Of a stretch of DNA of 44,194 bases, positions 23,873 to 32,475 are shown one piece after another. The notes beneath the pieces were generated by a model. It made no database searches, was not told where the DNA came from, and worked only from the letters and a program-made list of their open reading frames with translations. The stretch covers positions 1-44,194 of the forward strand of contig CAMWXB010000035.1 of NCBI GenBank assembly GCA_947178125.1, in the 5' to 3' direction. The stretch's first letter is position 1, and each line of letters starts with the position of its first letter. The position numbers and the translations under genes are program-made. The DNA comes from an uncultured Lachnospiraceae bacterium (GTDB taxonomy: Bacteria > Bacillota > Clostridia > Lachnospirales > Lachnospiraceae).

Positions 23873-23901
23873 ATCCTAATACTTTTGTCCGTAAAAGTCA
23901 A
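23873..23901 (-). promoter_or_regulatory. Promoter of ilvE with palindrome in the spacer
   Basis: Minus strand TTGACT (23901-23896), 17-base spacer, TAGGAT (23878-23873), just after the kinase stop codon. ACTTTT-gtccgt-AAAAGT (23881-23898) is an inverted repeat covering the spacer, suggesting an operator. A separate hairpin CGTTTCATC/GATGAAACG lies in the leader near 23834-23855. Confidence 0.6.
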
Positions 23902-23903
23902 GC

Positions 23904-25880
23904 CTACAACGCGGATGAAACGATTTCCATCGCCACATCATAAGCAAAGTCATTGACCGCTTTTTCACACATACGGAGCAGTTTCCGGTTTTCATCCGTC
24001 AAAAGGCAGTTCCTCAATTCCTGAATGCTCTTCAACACGCTGTCCCCGTCAAAATCATCCAGCTGCTGATGGATATCCCCCAGTTTCTTCTTCCATTCCT
24101 CTTCGGAAATCTGCTGTCTCTCCGCCGGCTCTTCTTCTTTTTCCTCACTGGCTTCCGGCATTTCCGTCTCCATATATCTGTCCAGATTTTCACCCAGCGT
24201 CCGCATCATGCTGAAAAGGATTGGTGACTGCACTTCGACTTCTTCCAGTCTGCCGGCCTTACTCTTTTTCTCCAGTTCAAAAGCTTCCTCCGCCAGTTCA
24301 TCGGCGCCCACATTACGCGCATTCCCTTTCAATGCATGCACAATGATCGCATAACCGGAGACATCCTCTTTGCTCAGCATATTCTTTAACTGCTCTTCCT
24401 TTTCATGCAGGATATCCCGGAAATCGCGCAGAACCTTTTCATACAGGGAATGGCTTCCGCCCATATATTTCAGGCCGTTCGCCGCATTGATGCCCATATC
24501 CGTCAGTTTTTCTTCGTTCAGGCCGCCTGTCCCGTCATCCGCCTCTATGGGCATCTCTTCATCATCCGTCAGATAAACGAGTTCTTTGGGCAGATATTGA
24601 ATCAGCATATCCTCTAACTTCTCCGGCTCAATCGGCTTCGACAGATAATCTTCAAAACCCGCATTAAGATAAAACTCTTTGGCGCCCACGACCGCATTGG
24701 CCGTCAGCGCGATGACCGGAATGTTGCGGGACGGGTTGTCTTCCATCTCCCGGATGGCATGGAGCGTCTGCACACCGTCCATGACCGGCATCATATGGTC
24801 CATACAGATCAGATGATATTCTTTCCGTTTCAGCATTTCCAGACATTCACCGCCGCTGGACGCAACATCTATCTGCAGCTTTGTTTTGCGTAAAAGGTCC
24901 TGTGCAACCGCGAGGTTCATCGCATTGTCGTCCACCACGAGTATCTTCGCGAGCGGCGCAATGAATTTCTCCCGGTAACTGATGGAATTTTTGAGACTTC
25001 TGTCATATTGCTCCTGAAAATCGCCGAGCGGCGCCTTATTGACAATCTTCTGCGGAATCGCAAAGGAAAACACGGATCCTTTTCCATACTCGCTCTTTAC
25101 TTCCAGTTTACCGCCCATCATTTCGACCAGCTGATTCGTCACAGCGAGTCCGAGGCCCGTTCCCTCTTCATTCCTGCTCGCCGCCATATCCAGTCTGTTG
25201 AAAGTCTCAAAAATTCTGGAAATATCCTTTTCCTTCACACCGACACCGGTATCCTCCACCGCAATTTCCAACAGAAGCTTCTCTTCTTCCAGCTGTTTCC
25301 ATTTAAGATGAAGCGTTACTGTTCCTTTTTGCGTATATTTGACGGCATTCGTTAAAAGATTCCCGATGATCTGCCGCAGGTGCACCTCATCGCCCGATAA
25401 TTTATAAGGAACATCCGATGCAATATCCAACGCCAGACGCAGTTTTTTCTTCCGCAGGGGAATAGAAATGCTGTTGATCAGATCATTCAGCAGAGAACTG
25501 ATATCATAGGTTCCCTCCGCAAGTTCCATTTTGCCGGACTGCAGTTTGGAGAAATCCAGAATATCACTCACGAGCGACAAAAGGACCGTTCCCGCCTGCT
25601 TGATATCGAGCGCATACCCCCGAATCGTCTCATCCTGACTTTCCCGCAGGATCAGTTCGTTCAGCCCGAGCATCGTATTGATAGGAGTCCGTATTTCATG
25701 AGACATGTTTGCAAGAAAAACATCCCTTGCACGGCTTGCCCTTCTGGCATCGAGCATGGCATTCTCCAACTCGATATTCTTTTTTTCCAGTTCGTCCTTT
25801 GCAAGAAGCAGTGAAACCGCCTGCTTTTCCAACTTGGAAGTAAAACCGCTTCTTTTCTCCCGTTTCTTTTCTTCGTCCAT
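23904..25880 (-). CDS. Soluble hybrid histidine kinase (HisKA-HATPase-REC-Hpt)
   Basis: 658 residues and no membrane segment or recognisable sensor domain. A coiled coil (1-50) leads into the HisKA box FLANMSHEIRTPIN with His61. HATPase motifs follow (NLLTNAVKYT, DTGVGV, GTGLGLAV; about 165-275). A receiver domain has phospho-acceptor Asp361 (LICMDHMMPVMDG) and lysine in LSKPIEP. An Hpt domain has His515 (VHALKGNARN). All four phosphorelay sites are intact. GGGAGG precedes the ATG. It lies 22 bases after folA, in an apparent MBL-folA-kinase operon. Input must come from a partner protein or through the coiled coil; the output regulator is not nearby. Confidence 0.92.
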   Translation of the reverse strand: MDEEKKREKRSGFTSKLEKQAVSLLLAKDELEKKNIELENAMLDARRASRARDVFLANMSHEIRTPINTMLGLNELILRESQDETIRGYALDIKQAGTVLLSLVSDILDFSKLQSGKMELAEGTYDISSLLNDLINSISIPLRKKKLRLALDIASDVPYKLSGDEVHLRQIIGNLLTNAVKYTQKGTVTLHLKWKQLEEEKLLLEIAVEDTGVGVKEKDISRIFETFNRLDMAASRNEEGTGLGLAVTNQLVEMMGGKLEVKSEYGKGSVFSFAIPQKIVNKAPLGDFQEQYDRSLKNSISYREKFIAPLAKILVVDDNAMNLAVAQDLLRKTKLQIDVASSGGECLEMLKRKEYHLICMDHMMPVMDGVQTLHAIREMEDNPSRNIPVIALTANAVVGAKEFYLNAGFEDYLSKPIEPEKLEDMLIQYLPKELVYLTDDEEMPIEADDGTGGLNEEKLTDMGINAANGLKYMGGSHSLYEKVLRDFRDILHEKEEQLKNMLSKEDVSGYAIIVHALKGNARNVGADELAEEAFELEKKSKAGRLEEVEVQSPILFSMMRTLGENLDRYMETEMPEASEEKEEEPAERQQISEEEWKKKLGDIHQQLDDFDGDSVLKSIQELRNCLLTDENRKLLRMCEKAVNDFAYDVAMEIVSSAL

Positions 25881-25902
25881 CTACCTTTTCCTCCCGCCTG
25901 AT

Positions 25903-26421
25903 TTACTCACGCTTTATATCCCCTGTCCGCTCATATTTCACAAAACTGTAAGCGATATCAAAATAAGTCTGTTCCTCACTGTCGGCGGTAATCTCCCATT
26001 CCGCCGACTTGTCCAGATCTGGAAAATAAGCATCCGCTTCATAAACATGGTCGATCTTTGTCACATGCGCGACCTGACAGTATGGCAGCATCATGCGGTA
26101 AACGCTTTCACCGCCGATGATATAAATATCCTCATCCCGATATTTCTTTAATTCCTCAAGCAATTCCTCTTTGCTGTGTACAACGACCGCTCCCTTTACC
26201 CGGTAAGCCGGATTCGAGGAAAGAATGATGTTCGTCCTGTCCGCGAGCGGCATACCCTGTGGAAAAGTCGCAAGCGTCTTTCTTCCAAGAACGACTACTT
26301 TACCAGCCGTTTCTGCCCGGAATGCCTTGTGGTCATTCGGAATGCTCACGAGCAGACTTCCCTTACAGCCGATGCCCCAATGATTATCAACTGCAACAAT
26401 TAGATTCATTTTCGTAACCAT
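25903..26421 (-). CDS. folA: Dihydrofolate reductase
   Basis: Reduces dihydrofolate to tetrahydrofolate with NADPH, supplying purine and thymidylate synthesis. 172 residues, with MNLIVAVDNHWGIGCKG at the N-terminus, KVVVLGRKTLATFPQG (NADPH-binding region) near 40-56, and IYIIGGESVYRMMLP near 98-112. The acidic substrate-binding residue usually found in the PxD position appears shifted: SIPNDHKAFR gives Asp at that place. Start is ambiguous. The listed ATG has GAAAGG too close, and an ATG four codons on (26409) gives the more usual MNLIVAVD. The gene follows the MBL RNase gene by 22 bases. Confidence 0.93.
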   Translation of the reverse strand: MVTKMNLIVAVDNHWGIGCKGSLLVSIPNDHKAFRAETAGKVVVLGRKTLATFPQGMPLADRTNIILSSNPAYRVKGAVVVHSKEELLEELKKYRDEDIYIIGGESVYRMMLPYCQVAHVTKIDHVYEADAYFPDLDKSAEWEITADSEEQTYFDIAYSFVKYERTGDIKRE

Positions 26422-26443
26422 GCCTTTCTATCAATCTAACACC

Positions 26444-28045
26444 TCATTGTCTGTCATATTTATCGCACAGCGCATTGATCTGATCTGCAAATCTGCCCAA
26501 CTCTTTATTCGTACCGCCTTCGTTCTTATAGATGACTGCCATAAGCCGCTGTCCCGCAGCCACCAGTCTCGCAAAGACATCCGAAACAAGATGTCCTTTT
26601 TTCTTGATGATAACGGGTTCTGCCTCGTAAATAAATTCGTTGGCGAGCAGGTCGAAACGCGTCCCGCTGTAAGGCGCATACGCCTTCTGTCCATGTTCAC
26701 CTTTCAGGCATTCCGTAAAAATCTTACAGATTCTGTCTTCTCCATGTACGACAAAGACCCGTTCCGGTTTCTTCTCAAAACCTTCCAGCCAGCGCAGCAG
26801 CCCCGCCTTGTCCGCATGGCCGCTCATGCCCACCAGTTTCTCTATTTCGGCGCGGATTTCTATCGTCTCGCCAAAAAGTCTGACTTCCTTAGCGCCTTCC
26901 ACGATTGCCCGGCCAAGCGTACCGACCGCCTGATACCCGACGAAAAGAACCGTACATTCCGGGCGCCACAGATTATGTTTTAGATGATGCCGGATTCTTC
27001 CGGCCTCACACATGCCTGAAGCCGAAATAATGACTTTCGGCGTATTTTCAAAGTTGATCGCTCTGGACTCATCGCTCGTGATCGCAAGGTGAAGTCCCGG
27101 AAAGGTAATGGGATTAATTCCCCTTTTGATCAGTGCGACCGCATCTTCGTCAAAGCATTCCAAACTGTTTCTCTGAAAAATGCCGGTCGCCTCCACTGCA
27201 AGCGGACTATCCACATAGACAGGAAACCCTTCATGCCCTTTGATACGCCGTTCTTCTTTGATCTGACGTAAAAAATACAGTATTTCCTGTGTTCTTCCCA
27301 CCGCAAAGGAAGGAATGACGACATTGCCGCCCCGGTCCAAAGTCTTCTGCAGAATCTGAGTCAGTTCTCCGATAAAGTCCGTCTTTACTTCACTGTGATA
27401 TTTATCGCCATAAGTGGACTCCATGATAACATAATCGGCTTCCTTTGTCATTCTGGGGTCTTTCATGAGCGGAAGGCCGATATTTCCGATATCACCGGAA
27501 AAGACCAGCTTTTTCGTAATATTCTCTTCCGTTGCCCAGACTTCAATGCTCGCCGAACCTAACAGATGGCCGATATCCGTAAAACGTATCGTCACACCTG
27601 GACATACCTCAATTTTTTCCTCATATTCACAGGGAATCAGCCTTTTGATCACGCCGTCCGCATCTTCCATCGTATAGACCGGCTCGACCTGTTCATTATT
27701 TGCGGTCCTCTTCGCTTTACGGTTCTTCCATTCCGCTTCCTGCATCTGGATATGCGCACTGTCCCGCAGCATAATACTGCACAGGTCCGCCGTGGCATCC
27801 GTCGTATAAATGCTTCCGCGAAAGCCTCTGGCATAGAGAAACGGAAGCATACCGGAATGGTCGATATGTGCATGGGTCAGAAAAATATAATCGATCAACG
27901 CAGGTTCGACCGGCAGTTCGCAGCTCTGATAGGTCTGTGCTCCCTGTTCCATTCCATAATCCACTAAGATATTTTTTTCATTGACACAAAGATAATGACA
28001 ACTCCCTGTCACCTCATGATCCGCCCCGATAAACATCAGTTCCAT
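26444..28045 (-). CDS. Metallo-beta-lactamase fold, beta-CASP RNase-like protein
   Basis: 533 residues from the ATG at 28045, chosen because GGGAGG stands seven bases upstream; the longer frame from 28090 adds an unconserved hydrophobic stretch. The zinc site HAHIDH is at 58-63, preceded by VTGSCHYL and ILVDYGMEQG, and FSGDIGNIG (near 190) is a further metal ligand region. The beta-CASP part follows (VVIPSFAVGRTQEIL, VYVDSPLAVEAT, VIISASGMCEAGRIRHHLKHNL, MSGHADKAG). This is the CPSF-73/Ysh1-type architecture; bacterial members are exo- or endoribonucleases. The C-terminal ~80 residues (VIIKKKGHLVSDVFARLV) are an extra helical tail. It is first in the likely operon with folA and the hybrid kinase. 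Confidence 0.9.
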   Translation of the reverse strand: MELMFIGADHEVTGSCHYLCVNEKNILVDYGMEQGAQTYQSCELPVEPALIDYIFLTHAHIDHSGMLPFLYARGFRGSIYTTDATADLCSIMLRDSAHIQMQEAEWKNRKAKRTANNEQVEPVYTMEDADGVIKRLIPCEYEEKIEVCPGVTIRFTDIGHLLGSASIEVWATEENITKKLVFSGDIGNIGLPLMKDPRMTKEADYVIMESTYGDKYHSEVKTDFIGELTQILQKTLDRGGNVVIPSFAVGRTQEILYFLRQIKEERRIKGHEGFPVYVDSPLAVEATGIFQRNSLECFDEDAVALIKRGINPITFPGLHLAITSDESRAINFENTPKVIISASGMCEAGRIRHHLKHNLWRPECTVLFVGYQAVGTLGRAIVEGAKEVRLFGETIEIRAEIEKLVGMSGHADKAGLLRWLEGFEKKPERVFVVHGEDRICKIFTECLKGEHGQKAYAPYSGTRFDLLANEFIYEAEPVIIKKKGHLVSDVFARLVAAGQRLMAVIYKNEGGTNKELGRFADQINALCDKYDRQ

Positions 28046-28142
28046 AAGCACGCCTCCCTGTAAAAAAATTTTAAATCCCAAGACAAACAAATCGTAAAAC
28101 TTCTCTTCACACTATCTTATCATTTTTCTGGAATTGCGTACA

Positions 28143-28171
28143 GTCAATTTCCAAAGTTTTACATATGATAA
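28143..28171 (+). promoter_or_regulatory. Promoter candidate of ytaF, shared motif with sleC
   Basis: GTCAAT (28143-28148), 13-base spacer, CATATGATAA (28162-28171), ending 36 bases before the ATG. Same two blocks and spacing as upstream of the sleC-like gene. As a sigma-A site its -35 (CAGTCA) would be poor. Confidence 0.5.
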
Positions 28172-28207
28172 ATTAAATTACAACAAAATACGATCTGAGG
28201 TAGCGCC

Positions 28208-28843
28208 ATGTTCATCAACATGATACCTGTGCTGCTTTTTATGCTCGCCGTTTCCGTCGATTCACTGACCGCAGGACTTTCCTACGGCGCGTCCAGAGTC
28301 CATATCAAGCCGCTTTCCGCAGTTTTTCTCGTGTTCATTCCTTCCGTTTCCATTACGCTTATGACACAGATTGGCACCTTGTTCTTTTCCCTTTTTCCGG
28401 CCCATGTTTTTTCAATCCTGTCGTTTCTGCTTCTGTTCTCCCTCGGCTTTGAGAAGCTGTTGGAATGCCTGATACGCCGCCTGTCAGAAGCATACTCGGA
28501 CATTATCGGCAACTGGACCTGTAAGATCAAGCAGCTCAATATCATTTTTACCATTTATTTTTCACCGGAAGAAGCAAACCGACAGGAAGTTCAGGTCCTG
28601 AGCGGCAAAGAAGCTTTTTTCCTGAGCCTTGCCCTGTCCCTCGACAGCGTACTCGCCAGCATGGCTTTTTCCTGTCAGGTGACTTCTCTGCCTTTCTTGT
28701 TCCTGTCGGCTGTGTTCTTCCATTTTCTGCTCTTTTTGCTCGGTTATCTTTCCGGTCTGCTCCTGTCAAAAAAATTCTCCCTCGACCTCTCCTGGCTCAG
28801 TGGGCTGTTTCTTCTGCTGCTGGCATTTGGCACGCTTCTGTGA
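28208..28843 (+). CDS. ytaF: Sporulation membrane protein YtaF-like (MntP/DUF204 relative)
   Basis: 211-residue integral membrane protein with about six hydrophobic segments. The opening PVLLFMLAVSVDSLTAGLSYGASRVHI is the typical Asp-containing first repeat of the MntP/YtaF family. A second such repeat appears near 142 (LALSLDSVLASMAFS). YtaF is annotated as a sporulation membrane protein in Bacillus; MntP relatives export manganese. The cytosolic loop between repeats (about 95-125) is longer than in MntP, as expected for YtaF. GAGGT is seven bases before the ATG. It is a lone plus-strand gene; its last 47 bases overlap the 3' end of the convergent calcium ATPase gene. Exact function unknown. 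Confidence 0.8.
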   Translation: MFINMIPVLLFMLAVSVDSLTAGLSYGASRVHIKPLSAVFLVFIPSVSITLMTQIGTLFFSLFPAHVFSILSFLLLFSLGFEKLLECLIRRLSEAYSDIIGNWTCKIKQLNIIFTIYFSPEEANRQEVQVLSGKEAFFLSLALSLDSVLASMAFSCQVTSLPFLFLSAVFFHFLLFLLGYLSGLLLSKKFSLDLSWLSGLFLLLLAFGTLL

Positions 28844-31547
28844 CGCCTTTCTTTTCCACGCCGTAGTGAACGGCAACAAGCAGCTCATGAACGATGACCG
28901 GCGTCAGCGATAAAGCAAGCAGCTGTCCCCACTCCATCCAGGCCAGTTTCACCGTTCCGAAAAGCACGATCAGGGGTTCGATCTCCGTTACCGCGAACTG
29001 TAAAAACAGACCGAAAACAAGCGCCAGGAGCATGAACGGGTTTTTCTTATGGTTCATTCGGAAAATAGAACGGTTCACATCCCGCATACCGACCGCATGA
29101 AAAAGCTGGCTCATGCCGAGTACCGTAAAGGCATGGGTCTGCGCTTTGACAAGGACTGCGGAAATCTGATAGCTTTCTACAATATTATGTAAACTTATCG
29201 GCAGATTCTCAGCGATCAGCCTGTCATAAGGTACCTTCAAAAAAGCGGCAAGGCTCACGCCGCCGATCACGAGGCCGTAACAGAGAACACAGAGCAGTCC
29301 GCCTTTGGCAAAGAGCGATTCTCCCTTTTTTCTGGGCGGCTCTTTCATCAGTAAATCCGTCTCATTGTCATCCACCCCCAGCGCGAGCGCCGGCAGAGAA
29401 TCCGTGATCAGATTGATCCACAAGATAAAACTCGCCTTTAAGGGACTCGGAAAGCCGGCGATAATCGTAACGAGCATTGTCATGATCTCGCCCAGGTTGG
29501 AAGAAAGCAGAAAAAGCACCGATTTCCTGATATTTTCATAGATTCCCCTGCCCTCGCGGATGGCGAGATGTATCGTCGCGAAATTATCGTCCATCAGCAC
29601 AAAGTCGGCGGCGTTGCGCGCCACATCCGTGCCGTTCTTTCCCATGGCGATTCCGATATCCGCGGCCTGCAAGGACGGAGCATCATTCACACCGTCGCCC
29701 GTCATCGCCACCGTCTTATCGAGTTTCCTGAATCCTTCCACAATTTTCACTTTATGCTCCGGTGTCACTCTTGCGAATACTTTCAAAAACGGCAGTTTTT
29801 TCAGGAAAACGGATTCTTCCATCGTATCCAGTTCCCGTCCCGAAATACATTCATTCGGAGACTCGGCAATGTCCAGCTGCCTTGCAATGGAAAAGGCGGT
29901 ATTCCTGTGGTCTCCGGTGATCATCACCGTCGAAACACCGGCCTTTCGGAACTCTTCCACGGCCTCCATCGCCTCCGGTCTGACCGGGTCCTGCATACTG
30001 ACAAAACCAAGAAAGACCATTTCGCTCTCCTGTAATCCGCCGTCCGGCTTCATCGCAATGGCAAGCACTCTTCTGCCCTCACTCATCAGCCCGTCCAATA
30101 CACGACCAAGCGCTGTCCTGTCGCTCTCACGCAGTTCGCTCCGCCTTCCGTTCTGGTAAAAAGCCGTGCACCGCTCTAGTATTTTCTCGGCGGCACCTTT
30201 GGAATAAGCAATCCGGCTGCTTCCCTGTGAAATCCCCCGCATCAGGTGGGACGTGGTCATCATCTTCCGCTCCGAATCAAAACCCTTTTCATCCTGTCTG
30301 GGGAAACGGCTCCTGAGTTCATCGATGGAAAGCCCGCACTCTTTCGCCATATGGACGAGCGCCATTTCCGTCGGGTCGCCTAAGTCGCTTTCCGAAAAAG
30401 CATCATTACATAAAATACAGCCTAACAGAAAATGAGCCCGGCCGTTTTTCTCCCATTCCGTTCCCTGCCACATCTGATTCGTAAAAAGGCGGGGAAATTT
30501 CTCTTTCTCAATCATACGGCCATCCAGATAACATTCCGTGACCGTCATCCGGTTCTGCGTCAGCGTCCCCGTCTTGTCCGAACAGACGACATCCACCGCC
30601 CCCAATGTCTCTACAGAAGAAAGTTTCCGCACGATGGTCCTCGCACGCACCATCCGCGATACACTGAGCGCAAGCACGATGGTAACAATAGCCGGAAGGC
30701 CTTCCGGAACCGCTGCCACAGTCAGGGAAACAGACGTTAAGAGCATTTCCCCAACGTTTCGCTTCTGCCAGACAGCAATAATAAAAAGAAGGGCGCAGAC
30801 TGCCACAGCGAGAATGCTGAGCACTTTTCCGAGTTCTCCCAGTTTTTTCTGCAAGGGAGTCAGTCTTTCTCCCGTCTCATGAAGCATATCCGCGATATGA
30901 CCGATACGGGTATCCATGCCGATTGCCGTCACGATGCCTTTTCCCCGGCCTCTCGTCACATAAGTGGACATATAGGCCATATTCGCACAGCTGTTATCAC
31001 CCTGCGCTTCTTCCACATAGTCCGCTTCTTTCTCTACCGGAGCAGACTCTCCTGTTAGGGTAGACTCCTCAATCTGAATCCCCTGTACTTCAAGCAGACG
31101 CAAATCGGCCGGAACCATGCTGCCGGCTTCCAACAGGACAATATCTCCCGTAACCAGTTCTTCGGCAGCTATTTTCATCGTTTTTCCTTCCCGGACGACG
31201 ACTGCCTGCGGACTGGAAATCTTTTTGAGCGCCTCTACCGCTTTGCCCGCTTTTCCTTCCTGAATCACACCGATGGCCGCATTCAGTACGACAACCGTAA
31301 CAATGATGATCGCGTCGCCCGCTTCTCCGAGCAGAAGGGAAATCGCCATTGCCACGATCAGAATCAGGATCAGTGGGTCGTTGAGCTGCCCCAGTATCAT
31401 CTGCCAAACGCTTTTCCCCGTCTGTTCCCGCAGCCGGTTAGCACCCTGTCTTGTCCTTCTTTCAAGAACTTCCCGCCCGTCCAATCCTTTTTCCCGGTCG
31501 GAATGCAGCAACCTGATGGTTTCTGCCGCTGTCTTCATTTCATACAT
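28797..31547 (-). CDS. P-type cation-transporting ATPase, calcium (P2A) type
   Basis: 916-residue membrane pump. The phosphorylation site is CSDKTGTLT with Asp324. The actuator motif is LTGESAPV near 164. TM4 carries VAAVPEGLPAIVT (281-289), with the Glu that coordinates Ca2+ in SERCA-like pumps. The hinge motif is MTGDGVNDAPSL near 620, and TM6 carries NLITDSLPALALG. These favour calcium export over other ions, though manganese is possible. About ten transmembrane segments are present and length is full. GGAGGAAAGGAT precedes the ATG. It lies downstream of greA, separated by a structured repeat, and ends inside the 3' end of ytaF on the other strand. Confidence 0.93.
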   Translation of the reverse strand: MYEMKTAAETIRLLHSDREKGLDGREVLERRTRQGANRLREQTGKSVWQMILGQLNDPLILILIVAMAISLLLGEAGDAIIIVTVVVLNAAIGVIQEGKAGKAVEALKKISSPQAVVVREGKTMKIAAEELVTGDIVLLEAGSMVPADLRLLEVQGIQIEESTLTGESAPVEKEADYVEEAQGDNSCANMAYMSTYVTRGRGKGIVTAIGMDTRIGHIADMLHETGERLTPLQKKLGELGKVLSILAVAVCALLFIIAVWQKRNVGEMLLTSVSLTVAAVPEGLPAIVTIVLALSVSRMVRARTIVRKLSSVETLGAVDVVCSDKTGTLTQNRMTVTECYLDGRMIEKEKFPRLFTNQMWQGTEWEKNGRAHFLLGCILCNDAFSESDLGDPTEMALVHMAKECGLSIDELRSRFPRQDEKGFDSERKMMTTSHLMRGISQGSSRIAYSKGAAEKILERCTAFYQNGRRSELRESDRTALGRVLDGLMSEGRRVLAIAMKPDGGLQESEMVFLGFVSMQDPVRPEAMEAVEEFRKAGVSTVMITGDHRNTAFSIARQLDIAESPNECISGRELDTMEESVFLKKLPFLKVFARVTPEHKVKIVEGFRKLDKTVAMTGDGVNDAPSLQAADIGIAMGKNGTDVARNAADFVLMDDNFATIHLAIREGRGIYENIRKSVLFLLSSNLGEIMTMLVTIIAGFPSPLKASFILWINLITDSLPALALGVDDNETDLLMKEPPRKKGESLFAKGGLLCVLCYGLVIGGVSLAAFLKVPYDRLIAENLPISLHNIVESYQISAVLVKAQTHAFTVLGMSQLFHAVGMRDVNRSIFRMNHKKNPFMLLALVFGLFLQFAVTEIEPLIVLFGTVKLAWMEWGQLLALSLTPVIVHELLVAVHYGVEKKGVTEACQMPAAEETAH

Positions 31548-31640
31548 ATCCTTTCCTCCTATAGCGCCGCTGATATAGTATGTCCACTTTCAGGACATCC
31601 CACTGATGAATGCCTCGTAAGAGACATCCTCTGGTCAGGA

Positions 31641-31752
31641 GAATGCCCGTATTTGGGGCATTCTTTGGTGTGAGAAAGATTTGCCTCTGGCAGATCGTAG
31701 AACTTCTTGGCGAAGCACCCACTGGTGCAAGCCTTAGAAGTTCTTCTCACAC
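31641..31752. repeat. Multi-stem hairpin element after greA
   Basis: Several nested perfect stems: GAATGCCC (31641-31648)/GGGCATTC (31656-31663); outer GTGTGAGAA (31668-31676)/TTCTCACAC (31744-31752); inner AGAACTTCT (31699-31707)/AGAAGTTCT (31736-31744). Small stems GATTTGCC/GGCAGATC and GCACC/GGTGC lie between. It fills most of the 254-base gap between greA and the ATPase gene. Same plan as the elements at 4508 and 5861, with an enlarged second arm. Nothing else is visible in the gap. Confidence 0.75.
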
Positions 31753-31801
31753 TATACCTTATGCTGCCTTGGAAAAAGATATGCCAGCCTTTAGAATCCC
31801 A

Positions 31802-32305
31802 TTAAAAACTCCTGAGTTTATCGCTGCCGTCATCGACAGTATTTTCAATGGATTTCACGACAACATAATAACCGTAGGAAGGATTGACCTCGATATATAC
31901 CCGGTCGCCTGCCTTATGACCGAGAAGCGCTCTGCCAAGCGGCGCCTCCGTGCTGATCAGGCCTTCCAGCGAATTTCCACGGACCGTCGTTACGAGTTTA
32001 TATTTTTCGGTCGTTCCATCCTCTTCAAAGTATACCTCTATGGTATTGTTTAAACCAACTTCGTCCTCTGCGGACTCATCCGAGACGATAACTGCAGTCC
32101 GAATCATCCGCTCCAGATACCGGATACGGCTCTCGTTCTGGTTCTTCACCTTTTTGGCCGCATGGTATTCAAAGTTCTCGCTCAGATCTCCGTGCGCCCG
32201 TGCCGTCTTGACATCCTCCAGCGCCTCCTTGCGCACCACCAGCTTCCGGTACTCGATTTCTTCCTTCATCTTCTCGATATCTTTCTGCGTTAATTCGTTG
32301 TGCAT
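31802..32305 (-). CDS. greA: Transcription elongation factor GreA
   Basis: Rescues backtracked RNA polymerase by stimulating cleavage of the RNA 3' end. The 167-residue protein has the N-terminal coiled coil (TQKDIEKMKEEIEYRKLV, then RAHGDLSENFEYHAAKK; the acidic DLSEN tip is intact). The C-terminal FKBP-like domain follows (NNTIEVYF, LISTEAPLGRALLGHKAGDRV). Length is normal (about 158-160) with a few extra C-terminal residues. GAAGGAGACACAACG precedes the ATG. It is followed by a structured repeat and preceded by the glgD terminator, so it is a separate unit. Confidence 0.93.
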   Translation of the reverse strand: MHNELTQKDIEKMKEEIEYRKLVVRKEALEDVKTARAHGDLSENFEYHAAKKVKNQNESRIRYLERMIRTAVIVSDESAEDEVGLNNTIEVYFEEDGTTEKYKLVTTVRGNSLEGLISTEAPLGRALLGHKAGDRVYIEVNPSYGYYVVVKSIENTVDDGSDKLRSF

Positions 32306-32333
32306 CGTTGTGTCTCCTTCTATATATTTTTAC

Positions 32334-32370
32334 AAAAAACAAAGGCAGAATGGCTGTACGCCATTCTGCC
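32334..32370 (-). terminator. Intrinsic terminator after glgD
   Basis: GGCAGAATGGC (32344-32354) and GCCATTCTGCC (32360-32370) pair over 11 bases. The minus-strand RNA continues TTTGTTTTTTG. It forms the second hairpin of the repeat element here. Confidence 0.9.
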
Positions 32371-32471
32371 AGGTGAATAGATTTACGAAGTAAATCGTAG
32401 AAGTTCTTGGCACTGCGTCCATTGGCGCCACACCACCAGGTGTGTTTGTCTTTTAGAACTTCTTTTCACCT
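32344..32471. repeat. Multi-stem hairpin element after glgD
   Basis: Outer stem AGGTGAA (32371-32377)/TTCACCT (32465-32471); inner GATTTAC (32380-32386)/GTAAATC (32390-32396); AGAAGTTCT (32399-32407)/AGAACTTCT (32455-32463). A terminator hairpin at 32344-32370 completes it. Same order of parts as 31641-31752. In the minus-strand RNA it starts four bases after the glgD stop. Confidence 0.75.
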
Positions 32472-32475
32472 TTTT

